Shown: piece after piece, positions 27,401 to 37,117 of the stretch
How positions within the stretch are numbered: position 1 is the stretch's first letter
Layout: every line of letters begins with the position of its first letter
DNA from: Haemophilus paraphrohaemolyticus
GTDB lineage: Bacteria; Pseudomonadota; Gammaproteobacteria; Enterobacterales; Pasteurellaceae
Reading direction: 5' to 3'
Length of the DNA stretch: 64,000 nucleotides
Assembly: GCF_002015045.1 (NCBI RefSeq)
Contig: NZ_MUXX01000012.1
Span: forward strand, 1-64,000
Made by a program: the position numbers and the translations under genes
The notes under the pieces: model-generated
What the model was told of the DNA's origin: nothing
The model's input: the letters and a program-made list of their open reading frames with translations, nothing else
Database searches by the model: none

Positions 27401-27433
27401 AAAGGCTAAGTTCTTTACGAGCTTAGCCTTTTC
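27401..27433 (+). terminator. Second terminator after the PTS gene
   Basis: AAAGGCTAAG / CTTAGCCTTT, ten perfect base pairs with an 11-base loop, followed by TTCTCTTTTC. With the hairpin immediately upstream it makes a tandem stop for the sugar operon. Confidence 0.75.
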
Positions 27434-27550
27434 TCTTTTCTTTATTTCTTTTCTTCAGCCTTTCCCTCAGCCTTTCAGATTTTATGCTAGAATAACAACC
27501 AATTTTTGTAAAACGTTCAGCAAAATTAACCGCTTGGAGAGACTTTATCA

Positions 27551-28831
27551 ATGCTTCGTTTTTGTTATACCTTATTGAGCTATTGTATTCAGCCGCTAAT
27601 TTTGCTTTTTATGTGGAAGAAAGGCTTAAAACAGTCTGATTATCGCAAACGTTTGTGTGAACGTTATGGGGTTTATTCTAATTTAACGAGGCCTACGCCA
27701 AACGGCATTATTGTGCATGCTGCGTCTGTGGGCGAGGTTATTGCGGCAACGCCGTTAATTAAAGCGATTCAAGCACGTTATCCCGAATTACCGATTACGG
27801 TGACTACCGTGACGCCAACAGGTTCGGCACGTGTAAAAGGCGCATTTGGCGAGAGCGTGTCGCACTTTTATCTGCCTTACGATCTGCCTGATGCGATTGA
27901 TCGCTTTATTGATTTTGTGCAACCTAAATTGATGATTGTGATTGAAACCGAACTCTGGCCGAATCTGATTGCACATTTTCATCAGCGGAACATTCCCTTT
28001 ATTGTCGCCAATGCTCGACTTTCTCCGCGCTCGGCTAAACGTTATGGTTGGATTAAACGGGCGTTAAAAGGTACGTGGCAACGCATCAATATGATTTTAG
28101 CTCAAGATAAAGTCAGCGAACAACGCTACTTGGATTTAGGTTATCCGCACGAAAAATTAGTAAACACGGGGAATTTAAAATTTGACCTTGAGATTACCGA
28201 ACAGCTAAGAAAAAAAGTATTTGAAACGGTAGAGGTATTAAATATTAGTCAGCGTTTAGTGTGGATTGCGGGGAGCACGCACGAGGGCGAAGAAAAAATG
28301 ATTTTAAACGCGCATCAAGCGCTACTTAAAAAGCATTCAGACTTGCTATTGATTTTAGTGCCTCGCCATCCTGAACGTTTTAATACGGTGGAAGAGCTTA
28401 TTCAAAAATCGGGCTTATCTTATCGAAAACGCTCCCAATTTGCAATGCTTGAACAGACAACGCAAGTGTTACTTGGAGACACGATGGGCGAGATGATGGT
28501 GCTTTATGGTTTGGCGGAAATTGCATTTGTTGGCGGAAGTTTAGTCAAACACGGGGGGCACAACCCACTTGAACCGATTGCGTTTGAACTTCCTGTTATT
28601 TCTGGTGTACATACTTATAATTTCCCAGAAATTTTTGCGAAGCTACGTTCTGTTCACGGTGTCGTTGAAGTAGAAAGTTCAGAAGAAGCACTTGCACAAG
28701 CGGTTGCATTTTTACTTGAAAATACGAATGCTCGAGAAAAAATTGCTCGTTATGGCTTTGAAGTATTAAAAGAAAACCAAGGAGCATTAGCTCGCCATTT
28801 GCATTTATTAGCGCCTTATTTAGAAAAATAA
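27551..28831 (+). CDS. waaA: 3-deoxy-D-manno-octulosonic acid transferase WaaA (KdtA), 426 aa
   Basis: Adds Kdo from CMP-Kdo to lipid IVA at the inner membrane. N-terminal membrane anchor [18 protein letters not shown] (about residues 5-22). [22 protein letters not shown] holds the catalytic Glu, with [15 protein letters not shown] and [15 protein letters not shown] after it. The C-terminal half has [25 protein letters not shown] and [18 protein letters not shown] for nucleotide sugar binding. In Pasteurellaceae this enzyme adds one Kdo, later phosphorylated by KdkA, also encoded in this window. Two bases separate it from coaD. Confidence 0.94.
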   Translation: MLRFCYTLLSYCIQPLILLFMWKKGLKQSDYRKRLCERYGVYSNLTRPTPNGIIVHAASVGEVIAATPLIKAIQARYPELPITVTTVTPTGSARVKGAFGESVSHFYLPYDLPDAIDRFIDFVQPKLMIVIETELWPNLIAHFHQRNIPFIVANARLSPRSAKRYGWIKRALKGTWQRINMILAQDKVSEQRYLDLGYPHEKLVNTGNLKFDLEITEQLRKKVFETVEVLNISQRLVWIAGSTHEGEEKMILNAHQALLKKHSDLLLILVPRHPERFNTVEELIQKSGLSYRKRSQFAMLEQTTQVLLGDTMGEMMVLYGLAEIAFVGGSLVKHGGHNPLEPIAFELPVISGVHTYNFPEIFAKLRSVHGVVEVESSEEALAQAVAFLLENTNAREKIARYGFEVLKENQGALARHLHLLAPYLEK

Positions 28832-28833
28832 AG

Positions 28834-29319
28834 ATGAAAAATATTGTAATTTACGCAGGAACATTCGACCCGATTACTAATGGGCATTTAGATATTATCC
28901 GCCGTGCCGCGAGCTTGTTCGATAAAGTCATTGTGGCAGTGGCGAAAAATTCTAGCAAACAGCCAATGTTTTCACTTGAAGAACGCACAGCGTTAGTTGA
29001 GCAAAGTTGCCAAGTGTTAGCTAATGTACAAGCGGTCAGTTTTTCTGGATTGCTTGCAGATTTTGCTAAACAACACCAAGCAACCGCCTTAGTGCGCGGT
29101 ATTCGCGGTAGCGATGATTTGGAATATGAAATTCAGCTTGCTCAATTAAATGATAAATTAGCTCACGGACTAGAAACGATTTTCTTGCCTCCTTCGGTGG
29201 AATGGCGTTATCTCTCTTCAACCATGGTGAGAGAAATTCATAAACATCATGGTGACATTCAGCCTTTTGTGCCCGGTTGTGTGATGGATTTATTAAAAAA
29301 TAGAACAGAAAAGGAATAA
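28834..29319 (+). CDS. coaD: Phosphopantetheine adenylyltransferase CoaD, 161 aa
   Basis: Penultimate step of coenzyme A synthesis: 4'-phosphopantetheine plus ATP gives dephospho-Co[21 protein letters not shown] carries the TxGH nucleotidyltransferase motif. [20 protein letters not shown] and [18 protein letters not shown] complete the active site. The length of 161 is standard. It follows waaA after two bases, the same pairing as in E. coli, and precedes orn by two bases. Confidence 0.95.
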   Translation: MKNIVIYAGTFDPITNGHLDIIRRAASLFDKVIVAVAKNSSKQPMFSLEERTALVEQSCQVLANVQAVSFSGLLADFAKQHQATALVRGIRGSDDLEYEIQLAQLNDKLAHGLETIFLPPSVEWRYLSSTMVREIHKHHGDIQPFVPGCVMDLLKNRTEKE

Positions 29320-29321
29320 AA

Positions 29322-29870
29322 ATGAGCCAAGATAAACAAAATTTAATCTGGATTGACCTTGAAATGACAGGCTTAGATCCTGAAAAAGAACGTATTATTG
29401 AAATTGCGACCATTGTGACCGATAAAGATCTCAATATTTTAGCGGAAGGTCCTGTTCTTGCAGTGAAACAATCTGATGAACTACTTGGTAAAATGAGCGA
29501 TTGGTGTGTGAAAACGCATACCGAAAATGGCTTAATTAAACGAGTGAAAGCGAGTAAGCTGACGGAGCGTGCTGCGGAGCTTCAAACGATAGATTTTCTA
29601 AAAAAATGGGTGCCAAAAGGTGCTTCGCCAATCTGTGGTAACAGCATTGCGCAAGACAAACGTTTTTTATACAAATATATGCCCGATTTAGCGGATTATT
29701 TTCATTACCGCCATTTAGATGTGAGTACGCTAAAAGAGTTAGTTCGCCGTTGGAAACCTGAAATTTTAGAACAGTTTAAAAAACAAAATACCCATTTAGC
29801 TTTAGATGATATTAAAGAGTCGATTAACGAACTAAAATTTTATCGCGAGCATTTTATCAAACTTGATTAA
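29322..29870 (+). CDS. orn: Oligoribonuclease Orn, 182 aa
   Basis: DEDDh 3'-5' exoribonuclease that finishes RNA decay by degrading 2-5 nt oligomers, including pGpG. The acidic residues are visible in [38 protein letters not shown] and [14 protein letters not shown]. The length matches the family (181-182). It is the last gene of waaA-coaD-orn. The next element is tRNA-Gly, as downstream of orn in E. coli. Confidence 0.96.
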   Translation: MSQDKQNLIWIDLEMTGLDPEKERIIEIATIVTDKDLNILAEGPVLAVKQSDELLGKMSDWCVKTHTENGLIKRVKASKLTERAAELQTIDFLKKWVPKGASPICGNSIAQDKRFLYKYMPDLADYFHYRHLDVSTLKELVRRWKPEILEQFKKQNTHLALDDIKESINELKFYREHFIKLD

Positions 29871-29984
29871 ATTTCTTTTGAATTGATATATTTTTCTTCA
29901 TTTGCGACATTTTTTAAAAATTTTGCTTGTGAGGTACTGAGAAATTTGTATAATGTCCCCATTCAATTCTGAATGACCTCAAAT

Positions 29985-30060
<76 letters not shown>

Positions 30061-30126
30061 TTTTTTCTTCAAATTTCTTCATATCAATTTACTTTTAGTT
30101 TTTATTTTAAATAAACTATTTTTGCT

Positions 30127-30627
30127 ATGACAGAACCTAATGCTTTTTATCTTCCTTACGAAGAAGCCTTATTACAATTCGGGCAACAATTTGCTACTGC
30201 AATTCAAGATTACTTAACGCAACATATAGGTGAAGGCGTAGTGATTTATTTGAATGGCGATTTAGGTGCTGGGAAAACCACGCTGACTCGCAGTATCGTT
30301 CGTCAGTTTGGTCATCAAGGTAACGTGAAAAGCCCAACTTATACCTTAGTGGAAGAGTATCAACTTTCGCCTATTTCTGTGTATCACTTTGATTTATATC
30401 GCTTAGCCGATCCCGAAGAGCTAGAGTTTATGGGCATTCGAGACTATTTCCGACCGCAAACATTGTGTTTGCTAGAATGGGCATCAAAAGGCGAAGGGAT
30501 GATTCCAGAGGCAGATATTCTGGTGCAAATTGATTATGCTGAAGAGGGCAGAAATCTGCACTTATATCCAAAATCTGAAAAAGGCATCCAAATCACCTCA
30601 TTTTTGCACAAAATCACAGAAATTTAA
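30127..30627 (+). CDS. tsaE: tRNA threonylcarbamoyladenosine biosynthesis ATPase TsaE, 166 aa
   Basis: ATPase partner of TsaB/TsaD in making t6A37 on ANN-decoding tRNAs. Walker A: NGDLGAGKTTLTRSIVRQFG (residues 39-58). The Thr/switch region is VKSPTYTLVEEY, followed by YHFDLYRLADPEELEFMGI and LCLLEWASKGEGMIP. The length is slightly above E. coli YjeE (153). It precedes amiB in the same order as in E. coli. The ATG at 30127 lacks a strong ribosome binding site. Confidence 0.93.
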   Translation: MTEPNAFYLPYEEALLQFGQQFATAIQDYLTQHIGEGVVIYLNGDLGAGKTTLTRSIVRQFGHQGNVKSPTYTLVEEYQLSPISVYHFDLYRLADPEELEFMGIRDYFRPQTLCLLEWASKGEGMIPEADILVQIDYAEEGRNLHLYPKSEKGIQITSFLHKITEI

Positions 30628-30667
30628 CCGCTTGTAATTTGTAATATTTGTAAAATAAAGGAATGAT

Positions 30668-31786
30668 ATGAATAAGTTTATCCGTTGCTTAACAATCGCA
30701 TTATTCGGTCTGTTAAGTGTAAATAGTTATGCGAAGACAGTTGTGGCAATTGATGCTGGACACGGCGGGAAAGATCCCGGCGCCATTGGTAAAAAGCTTG
30801 GTATTAAAGAGAAAAATGTTACTCTTGCGATCGCCAAAGACTTAAAAGCTTTGCTTGATGCTGACCCGAATTTCAAAGCGGTTATGACACGTAAAACCGA
30901 TACTTTTGTACAATTACCTGAGCGAACAGAAATTGCCCGTAAAAATCGTGCAAATTATCTGGTTTCAATTCATGCCGACTCCTCGCCTCGCTCTGATGAT
31001 ATGAAAGGCGCTTCCGTTTGGGTGCTTTCTAACCGTCGAGCTAACGATGAAATGGGTTTATGGTTAGAAGAGAGTGAAAAAAAGTCAGAACTGTTGGGTG
31101 GTGCAGGACGAATTTTGGCACACAATAACGAACGTTATTTGAACCAAACAGTGCTAGATTTGCAATTTTCACACGCACAACGCACGGGATACGCATTAGG
31201 TTCAAATGTGATTGGGAAAATGGCAATAATTACCTCATTAGCAAAATCGCAACCACAACACGCAAGTTTAAGCGTGCTCCGTTCGCCAGATATTACATCA
31301 GTGCTAGTTGAAACGGGCTTTTTATCTAACGCCGTTGAAGAACAAAAGCTCTCAACAGCGACTTATCGCAAACAGATTGCAAAAGCAATTTATGATGGAT
31401 TAGTCTCTTACCGCAAGCAAAATGGAAGGCTTTCTGATAATAAAACCATTGCTGAAAAAGAGCCTAAAGAAAAAGCATCTAAAGAAGAGAAAAAAGTAGA
31501 CAATGAAACAGATGCTAAGCAAGCGATCAGAAATAACGAAAAATCAGCAAAAAGTACTGAGACTAAAGTAGATAACCTTAAAGGAAAAGAAAAAACAAAC
31601 GAGAGCAAAAAAGAAGATTCCTCACGTAAAATCCAAAAATCAAATAATGGTTATCACGTCGTTCAACAAGATGAAACGCTCTATTCTATTGCTCGAACTT
31701 ACAACACAACGCCAGAAAAACTTAGCAAATTGAACGACATTAAAAATAATAAGATTGTTGTAGGTAAAAAATTAAAAGTAGAGTAG
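30668..31786 (+). CDS. amiB: N-acetylmuramoyl-L-alanine amidase AmiB-like with LysM, 372 aa
   Basis: Periplasmic amidase that splits daughter-cell peptidoglycan. A signal peptide ([21 protein letters not shown]) leads directly into the Amidase_3 domain: [37 protein letters not shown] and [15 protein letters not shown] carry the zinc and catalytic residues. There is no N-terminal AMIN domain. A highly charged Lys/Glu linker (about 260-325) leads to one C-terminal LysM ([20 protein letters not shown]). This domain order fits the Pasteurellaceae AmiB. Confidence 0.92.
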   Translation: MNKFIRCLTIALFGLLSVNSYAKTVVAIDAGHGGKDPGAIGKKLGIKEKNVTLAIAKDLKALLDADPNFKAVMTRKTDTFVQLPERTEIARKNRANYLVSIHADSSPRSDDMKGASVWVLSNRRANDEMGLWLEESEKKSELLGGAGRILAHNNERYLNQTVLDLQFSHAQRTGYALGSNVIGKMAIITSLAKSQPQHASLSVLRSPDITSVLVETGFLSNAVEEQKLSTATYRKQIAKAIYDGLVSYRKQNGRLSDNKTIAEKEPKEKASKEEKKVDNETDAKQAIRNNEKSAKSTETKVDNLKGKEKTNESKKEDSSRKIQKSNNGYHVVQQDETLYSIARTYNTTPEKLSKLNDIKNNKIVVGKKLKVE

Positions 31787-31834
31787 GGATAATTAGGCAT
31801 ATAGGATAAATTTCTTATATGCCAGCTTTGAATC

Positions 31835-32920
31835 CTATGGCACATCCTTCAATGCATTCGGATTTTTCTCAATAAACATGGCATCGCCATAGCTAAAGAA
31901 ACGATATTTTTCTGCTACTGCGTGAGCATAGGCGTTCATTGTGGTGCGATAGCCAGCGAATGCAGAAACTAACATAATGAGCGTAGATTCTGGCAAATGG
32001 AAGTTGGTTACTAACGCATCGGCAACTTTGAATGTTTTACCTGGGTAGATAAAAATCGAAGTGTCTGAAAAGAATGGTTCGATTAAATGTTCAGGATTTT
32101 TGACCGCTTGTGCTGCACTTTCAATGGAGCGTACGGAGGTTGTGCCCACGGCGATAACACGTTTGCCATTCGCTTTAGTTTGTAAGATTTGATCGACGAC
32201 ATCTTGCGACACTTCCGCATATTCTGCGTGCATTTTATGATCTAAAATATTTTCCACACGAACAGGTTGGAACGTCCCCGCTCCAACGTGAAGCGTGACA
32301 AAAGCGGTATTTACGCCTTTCTCTTTTAATTTCGCTAATAAATTTTGGTCGAAATGTAATCCCGCAGTTGGTGCTGCTACCGCACCTAATACTTTGCTAT
32401 AAACAGTTTGGTAACGCTCTTGGTCAGCATCTTCATCTGGTCGGTCGATATATGGTGGCAAAGGCATATGTCCTGCTTGTTGTAGCAAGTTAAAAAGCGA
32501 TTCTTCGCCTTCAAATTGTAATTCAAAGAGAGTGTCGTGACGCTCGGTCATTGTTGCCGTTAAGCCATTACCTTCACCTAGTTTATCTTCACCAAACACT
32601 AATACCGTGCCTTCTTTTGGTGCTTTAGACGCCCGCACGTGAGCTAAACAGCGATGTTCATCTAATACGCGCTCAAGTAAAGCCTCAACCTTTCCACCAC
32701 TTAATTTTCGACCGTAAAGACGAGCAGGGATTACACGAGTATTGTTAAAAACAAGCAAATCACCTTCGTTTAAATGTTCGAGCAAATCGGTGAAGTGTTG
32801 ATCAGCAAATTCGCCCGTATTGCCGTTTAAATAGAGTAGTCGACTGGCGGTACGCTCTTTGGTTGGGTAGCGAGCGATGAGCTCAGAGGGTAAATCGAAC
32901 TGGAAATCGGAAACTAACAT
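31835..32920 (-). CDS. queA: S-adenosylmethionine:tRNA ribosyltransferase-isomerase QueA, 361 aa
   Basis: Adds the epoxycyclopentane ring of epoxyqueuosine to preQ1-34 of tRNA using SAM as ribosyl donor. Start [20 protein letters not shown] is the family start. [33 protein letters not shown] and [20 protein letters not shown] are diagnostic blocks, as is the end [18 protein letters not shown]. The length is normal. tgt is not adjacent in the window. Confidence 0.95.
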   Translation of the reverse strand: MLVSDFQFDLPSELIARYPTKERTASRLLYLNGNTGEFADQHFTDLLEHLNEGDLLVFNNTRVIPARLYGRKLSGGKVEALLERVLDEHRCLAHVRASKAPKEGTVLVFGEDKLGEGNGLTATMTERHDTLFELQFEGEESLFNLLQQAGHMPLPPYIDRPDEDADQERYQTVYSKVLGAVAAPTAGLHFDQNLLAKLKEKGVNTAFVTLHVGAGTFQPVRVENILDHKMHAEYAEVSQDVVDQILQTKANGKRVIAVGTTSVRSIESAAQAVKNPEHLIEPFFSDTSIFIYPGKTFKVADALVTNFHLPESTLIMLVSAFAGYRTTMNAYAHAVAEKYRFFSYGDAMFIEKNPNALKDVP

Positions 32921-33063
32921 ATTGTCCTTCTTTAGTAAAAATAAGGGAAATTAGACCGCTTAATTTGATTGCAAGGGAAGAGTGGATTCCTCCGCTTATC
33001 AAATAAAACAGGACAGGAATAAACCCTGCCCCTACGTTAAATAAAACGTATTTGGTCTAAAAA

Positions 33064-34116
33064 TTAACTTTCTTCTCTAGAAGCAAACGCATTAAATACG
33101 GCTTTGACTAAGGTTGCTAATGGAATTGCAAAAAACACGCCCCAGAACCCCCATAATCCGCCAAAAATAAGGACGGCAATAATGATGGTTAATGGGTGTA
33201 AATTCACTGCCTCAGAGAATAAAAATGGAACGACTAAATTACCGTCTAATAATTGGCTAATGACAAATGCCAAAATTAAGTAGTAGAACTCAGGTGATAA
33301 ACCGAACTGCATCAGAGCAATCAAGGCAATTGGAATCGTCGCAAGTACCGCACCAATGTAAGGCACTAGCACGGAAAGTCCAACGATGACTGAGAGCAAG
33401 AGCGGATAGCGTAAATCAAAGAAGATCAAAATGATATAAGTAATCACGCCAACAATCGCGATTTCTAAACATTTTCCGCGAATATAATTCGCGATTTGCT
33501 CTTGCATTTCCACCCAAACACGGGTTGCCAAACGGCGGTTTTTCGGCAATAAATTTGCAAGCGAATTTAAAAAGAGGGATTTATCTTTCAGCAAGAAAAA
33601 CACCATTAACGGCACGAGAAATGCATAAATGCCTAAGCCAACCAAGTTAATCAGCGAGTTCACTGAAATGGAAAGCAACGATTCGCCGTAGCCCAAAATT
33701 TTTGCTCTCACCGAGCTAACCACGCTATCCAACATAGAATAATCAATCAGCTCAGGGTAGTGTTCTGGCAAGGTTTGCACCCATTCGCTCAAGAGGTTGA
33801 GCATATTGGGTAAATCGCGAATAAAATTGACTGCTTGATTCCATAAACTTGGCAGCATAACCACCAATAAAAATGAAACAAGCGAGAGCGCCGAACCAAG
33901 TACAATAACGACACTTAATGTTCTTGGCATAAAGCGCTCAAGCAAGCGGATTGGCACTTCTAGCAAATAAGCCAGAACAATCGCAATCAGCAAAGGCATA
34001 ATGAGATTGCTGAAAAAATAGATGATCCCAAAGCCAATCAGCAAAATCCCTGCAAGTGCGGCAATTTGAGGATCATTAAATTTTTGGCGATACCATGTTT
34101 GTATTTGTTCTAACAT
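33064..34116 (-). CDS. AI-2E/PerM-family membrane protein, 350 aa
   Basis: Two N-terminal hydrophobic segments ([20 protein letters not shown] and following) and about six more toward the C-terminus give an eight-helix AI-2E exporter-like topology. The conserved stretch [20 protein letters not shown], and [20 protein letters not shown] near the end, identify the PerM subgroup. Substrate is unknown; family members range from autoinducer-2 export to ion transport. It lies three bases after the methyltransferase stop, so they are co-transcribed. Confidence 0.88.
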   Translation of the reverse strand: MLEQIQTWYRQKFNDPQIAALAGILLIGFGIIYFFSNLIMPLLIAIVLAYLLEVPIRLLERFMPRTLSVVIVLGSALSLVSFLLVVMLPSLWNQAVNFIRDLPNMLNLLSEWVQTLPEHYPELIDYSMLDSVVSSVRAKILGYGESLLSISVNSLINLVGLGIYAFLVPLMVFFLLKDKSLFLNSLANLLPKNRRLATRVWVEMQEQIANYIRGKCLEIAIVGVITYIILIFFDLRYPLLLSVIVGLSVLVPYIGAVLATIPIALIALMQFGLSPEFYYLILAFVISQLLDGNLVVPFLFSEAVNLHPLTIIIAVLIFGGLWGFWGVFFAIPLATLVKAVFNAFASREES

Positions 34117-34119
34117 AGG

Positions 34120-34875
34120 CTATTTTTGGCTACATACCGCAATGAATCCCATTTTTTTCTCTGGGTCATTAAAAGTTTTGAACATCTTAGTAAAGGTTTC
34201 GCGGTTTTCTGGTTTAAGTGCATTGCTGATAATTTTCATTGCACCAAGCACGCCTTCATCGGTAATCAACCCTTTTGGTGAAAGCAGAGACATTTCGCCC
34301 GAGTAAGTATCTACATTACGGAAACCACAACGGTGGAAAAGCTCTTTCCAGCCCTCTTTTTTTAGTGGTGTGACGGTAATGTGAATTGCATCACGCAGAT
34401 CAGCGATTACGCTTTCTGCATCATCAGTATTTAGCATCACATCGTGGGTGAGCAATAAACCATTTGGTTTAAGCACACGGAGATATTCGCGAATTGCTTT
34501 TTCTTTCGCTTCAATCGGCAACATTGTCAGCATTGCTTCGTTGATTACAATATCAAAGCTGTTATCTTCAAAGGGAAGTTTGGTGGCATTCGCACGTTGT
34601 ACTTGCACCAATTCTTCCACACTATTTTCTTTGATGTTTGCACGTGCTTTTTCTAAGGCTTCTTCGTCTAAGTCAATGCCCGTAATATGGCAACCATACT
34701 CTTTGGCAAGCTGAATTGCGGTTGTGCCCATATTACATGCCACTTCGAGTACTTTTTTCTCTTTGTTGAAATCGCCATTTGCGATAAGCCAATCAGTTGC
34801 GACTTTACCGCCTGGACGTAAACGGGTTTTGCCTAAGCGAGCAAGGAAATTGTGTCCTACTTCTTCTTTTTTCAT
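34120..34875 (-). CDS. Class I SAM-dependent methyltransferase, 251 aa
   Basis: Motif I for SAM binding is VLEVACNMGTTAIQLAKEYG (about residues 40-60), followed by the acidic ITGIDLDEEALEKA, then the NATKLPFEDNSFDIVINEAM motif and EYLRVLKPNGLLLTHDV. I start at 34875 (MKKEEVGHNFLARLGKTRL) with GAGG upstream instead of 34896. It resembles the H. influenzae HI0095-type methyltransferase of unknown substrate. It is in an operon with the PerM-like gene. Confidence 0.82.
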   Translation of the reverse strand: MKKEEVGHNFLARLGKTRLRPGGKVATDWLIANGDFNKEKKVLEVACNMGTTAIQLAKEYGCHITGIDLDEEALEKARANIKENSVEELVQVQRANATKLPFEDNSFDIVINEAMLTMLPIEAKEKAIREYLRVLKPNGLLLTHDVMLNTDDAESVIADLRDAIHITVTPLKKEGWKELFHRCGFRNVDTYSGEMSLLSPKGLITDEGVLGAMKIISNALKPENRETFTKMFKTFNDPEKKMGFIAVCSQK

Positions 34876-35138
34876 AAATACCTCGAGCTTTGCCAATGTG
34901 TAAAATTTGATAGAAAAACGACCGCTTAAAACGATGTAATCCAGTCGGGATTATACAAAAAAATTTAGGGTTCTTATAGTGTAAAGATTGGAATTAGCAA
35001 AAATCATTTCGCATTTTCCTCTCACCCCTTGTGGGAGAGACAAGCGATGGATTCGTTCAGAATCCGAAGCCAGAGAGAGGGGATGAATACGAAGGTTAAT
35101 AGTGATTTTACAAAAAAGCGGTCGATTTTGACCGCTTC

Positions 35139-35640
35139 CTGATCTGTACCCCAAAATCTGGACTCTTACTTTGAGATGCAGATTATGTTCTATTCTTATC
35201 AATTTCGTTTGAAAAAGAATTTCAGGTTGGGCAAGAAAAGCTTTATTTTTCACCGTTGATGGACTTGGCTAACCGAGAAATTATTGCCTATAACTTTGCA
35301 ACATGCCCGAAGTTTTCATTGGTAAAAAAGATGTTAGAACAAGGGCTTAGTAGGATTAAACCGGCAGAAGCCCGATTATTCATAGCGACCAAGGCATATT
35401 GTATGGCACGGCGGAATGGGGAAAGATGTTGGAAGGTAAAGCTGTTCAAAGTATGAGACGCCGAGGAAATTGCTACGATAATGCGGTGATTGAAAGTTTT
35501 TTTGCAATATTAAAATCAGAGTGTTTTTACTCACGGAGCTATCATTCAATCGCTGAATTACAGGCTGAAATTTAAGAATATATAGGTAGAACTCGTTGAG
35601 TTAGTCGCATAATAGAGCAATTAACCCAAGGTATGATTGA
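35139..35640 (+). pseudogene. Decayed IS3-family transposase remnant
   Basis: Two parts of an IS3-type OrfB (DDE) are readable in different frames. The first, from about 35224, gives SPLMDLANREIIAYN and KMLEQGLSRIKPAEARLF. After a frameshift near 35380 the second gives HSDQGILYGTAEWGKMLEGK, then RRGNCYDNAVIESFFAILKS with the catalytic Glu, then a premature TAA at 35573-35575. The upstream half of the gene is missing. The sequence from about 35143 (TGTACCCCAAAATCTGGAC) looks like an IS3-family terminal inverted repeat. It marks the left edge of the AT-rich island. Confidence 0.82.
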
Positions 35641-35674
35641 CTTTGTAACTCATTGTTTTAAAGTTATTTTATCC

Positions 35675-35715
35675 AAAGAAGTATACTTCTTTTAGTTGGT
35701 ATTGACATACCAACT
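35675..35715. promoter_or_regulatory. Two adjacent palindromes and a -35 box upstream of the island operon
   Basis: A perfect 18-base palindrome, AAAGAAGTATACTTCTTT, occupies 35675-35692. Two bases later AGTTGGTA (35694) and TACCAACT (35708) form eight-base arms around TTGACA, a consensus -35 element. The -10 is weak (TGATAA near 35726). The layout suggests a repressor site on top of the promoter for the repeat-protein gene. Alternatively, part could be the right end of the decayed insertion sequence. Confidence 0.5.
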
Positions 35716-35763
35716 AAACAAACACTGATAAAAATATTTTTAATAATGGTATTGGAGAAGATT

Positions 35764-36081
35764 ATGCCAAAAATTGAATTATCAAGTAAATGGTCTTGTG
35801 ATGGACGTGAGTTAAAACCTAAATTAGGAGCAACTTCACAAAATACTTGGATATATGATGGTCGTTATCTAAAACCTAAATTTTCTGCAACATCAAAAAA
35901 TACTTGGGTATATGACGGACGTGAATTAAAACCTCAGTTCTCAGCTAATTCACAAAATAGTTGGGTAATTGAAGGGAATAAAATTAAACCTCAATTTAGT
36001 TCAAATTCGACTAATACTTATGAGTTTAACGGGCACTCAATTTTAGTTGCTTTTGGTCAAGTTGTTTTAAAACTTTGGTAA
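35764..36081 (+). CDS. Small 19-residue tandem-repeat protein, 105 aa
   Basis: I start at 35764 (MPKIELSSKW) with GGAG upstream. Four tandem units of about 19 residues follow the pattern W-x-Y-D-G-R-x-L-K-P-x-F-S-A-x-S-x-N-T, for example WIYDGRYLKPKFSATSKNT and WVYDGRELKPQFSANSQNS. A last unit diverges to NGHSILVAFGQVVLKLW. There is no signal peptide. The regular W and DG spacing suggests a short beta-solenoid or stacked beta-hairpins. Function is unknown. It begins an apparent operon with the LRR gene 13 bases downstream. Confidence 0.75.
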   Translation: MPKIELSSKWSCDGRELKPKLGATSQNTWIYDGRYLKPKFSATSKNTWVYDGRELKPQFSANSQNSWVIEGNKIKPQFSSNSTNTYEFNGHSILVAFGQVVLKLW

Positions 36082-36094
36082 GAGAGAGGTTGTT

Positions 36095-36958
36095 ATGTCT
36101 AAAAAAATCAGAAGTTGTGCAATTTATAAAGATTTAATTATCGAATCTGCTGAAGATTATGCCGTTACTATCAGATGCCGTGACAGAAAAACACGAAACA
36201 TGTTAAGAGAAATTTCTGAAGATCTTGGTTTTGAATATTCTGATGAGTGGAATACTCGTTATTTTGGTCATAGATTAATTAATTTCATCAACGGAATTGA
36301 TACCCGTAAAGAAACGACAAAATTAGCAGAGGATAAATTCCCAGAAGGACTTATCAATGATACAGATACTACTGGGAATATTTCTAATGAAGATTGGGAG
36401 TGGTGGTGCAGTTTATCTTATGTAATGAAGTGTGTTCTATTATGGAATCTTAAAGATAAATTCCTTGAAGCTGATCGTAACTTAATTCCTGAATTGGATA
36501 CTGAAAATAGAGATATTTCTATTTCAGTTGATCTTAACGATAGAAATACAGCTATTAGCTACTATGTAGGTAAATATTTAACTGGTCAGTATGATTCAGA
36601 ACGAAAATATAATCAAGGAACGCTTACTTCTCTTATTATTCCGCAGGTTTATGATGTAGAAGATGATTTCGACAAGTTATCACATATTAAGCAATTGTCA
36701 TCATTGTCACTTAGAGATAAAGGTATAATGGTTCAAGGATATGTAACATCAATGATTGCGAGCATTCCTCAATTAGAAGAATTAGATCTTTCTGGTAATG
36801 ATCTATTTTTATATTCATTAGAATCACTTAATGATATTAAAAACCTTAAAAAACTCTATTTAGAGAAAGTGAAAATTGCATTCACAGAGGATTACCTCAG
36901 TTCAGATGAACTAAATGTGGTTAAGGAATTGCTGCCAAATTGCGAGATTATTGCATAG
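36095..36958 (+). CDS. Leucine-rich-repeat protein, 287 aa (paralogue 1)
   Basis: The N-terminal module (about residues 8-66) contains AIYKDLIIE and then CRDRKTRNMLREISEDLGFE, ending RLINFING. A Trp-rich helix NEDWEWWCSLSYVMKCVLLW follows (about 105-125). The C-terminal third has two or three leucine-rich repeats (IKQLSSLSLRDKGI, IPQLEELDLSGNDLFLYSLE, IKNLKKLYLEKVKI). It has no signal peptide, so is cytoplasmic. The whole plan recurs in the next gene. LRR proteins of this size often bind other proteins; immunity or antitoxin roles are possible but not shown. Confidence 0.72.
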   Translation: MSKKIRSCAIYKDLIIESAEDYAVTIRCRDRKTRNMLREISEDLGFEYSDEWNTRYFGHRLINFINGIDTRKETTKLAEDKFPEGLINDTDTTGNISNEDWEWWCSLSYVMKCVLLWNLKDKFLEADRNLIPELDTENRDISISVDLNDRNTAISYYVGKYLTGQYDSERKYNQGTLTSLIIPQVYDVEDDFDKLSHIKQLSSLSLRDKGIMVQGYVTSMIASIPQLEELDLSGNDLFLYSLESLNDIKNLKKLYLEKVKIAFTEDYLSSDELNVVKELLPNCEIIA

Positions 36959-37048
36959 TAAAGTATTATTACGTGGCATATGAATTTTATGAAACTATAT
37001 AAAATAGTAAATTAAATATTTATGCTGCATGTTTGTGTAGTTAATTAT

Positions 37049-37094
37049 AGCCTATATAAACTTTAAATATTAATTATATATAGGCTATTTTTTT
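37049..37094 (+). terminator. Terminator or attenuator between the two LRR genes
   Basis: AGCCTATATA and TATATAGGCT pair over ten bases across an 18-base loop, followed by ATTTTTTT. It ends only 24 bases before the second LRR gene. It either ends the first transcript with the second promoter overlapping it, or controls entry into the second gene. Confidence 0.75.
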
Positions 37095-37117
37095 GTCTAA
37101 TAAATTGGAGTTGGTTT

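Noticed and set aside
34951..35253. Minus-strand 100-aa frame upstream of the methyltransferase
   Set aside because: It crosses the repeat-like and IS-end sequence, has odd composition and no start signal.
35256..35456. 66-aa open frame as a gene of its own
   Set aside because: Its text is the middle of an IS3-type OrfB; it is one frame of the decayed transposase.
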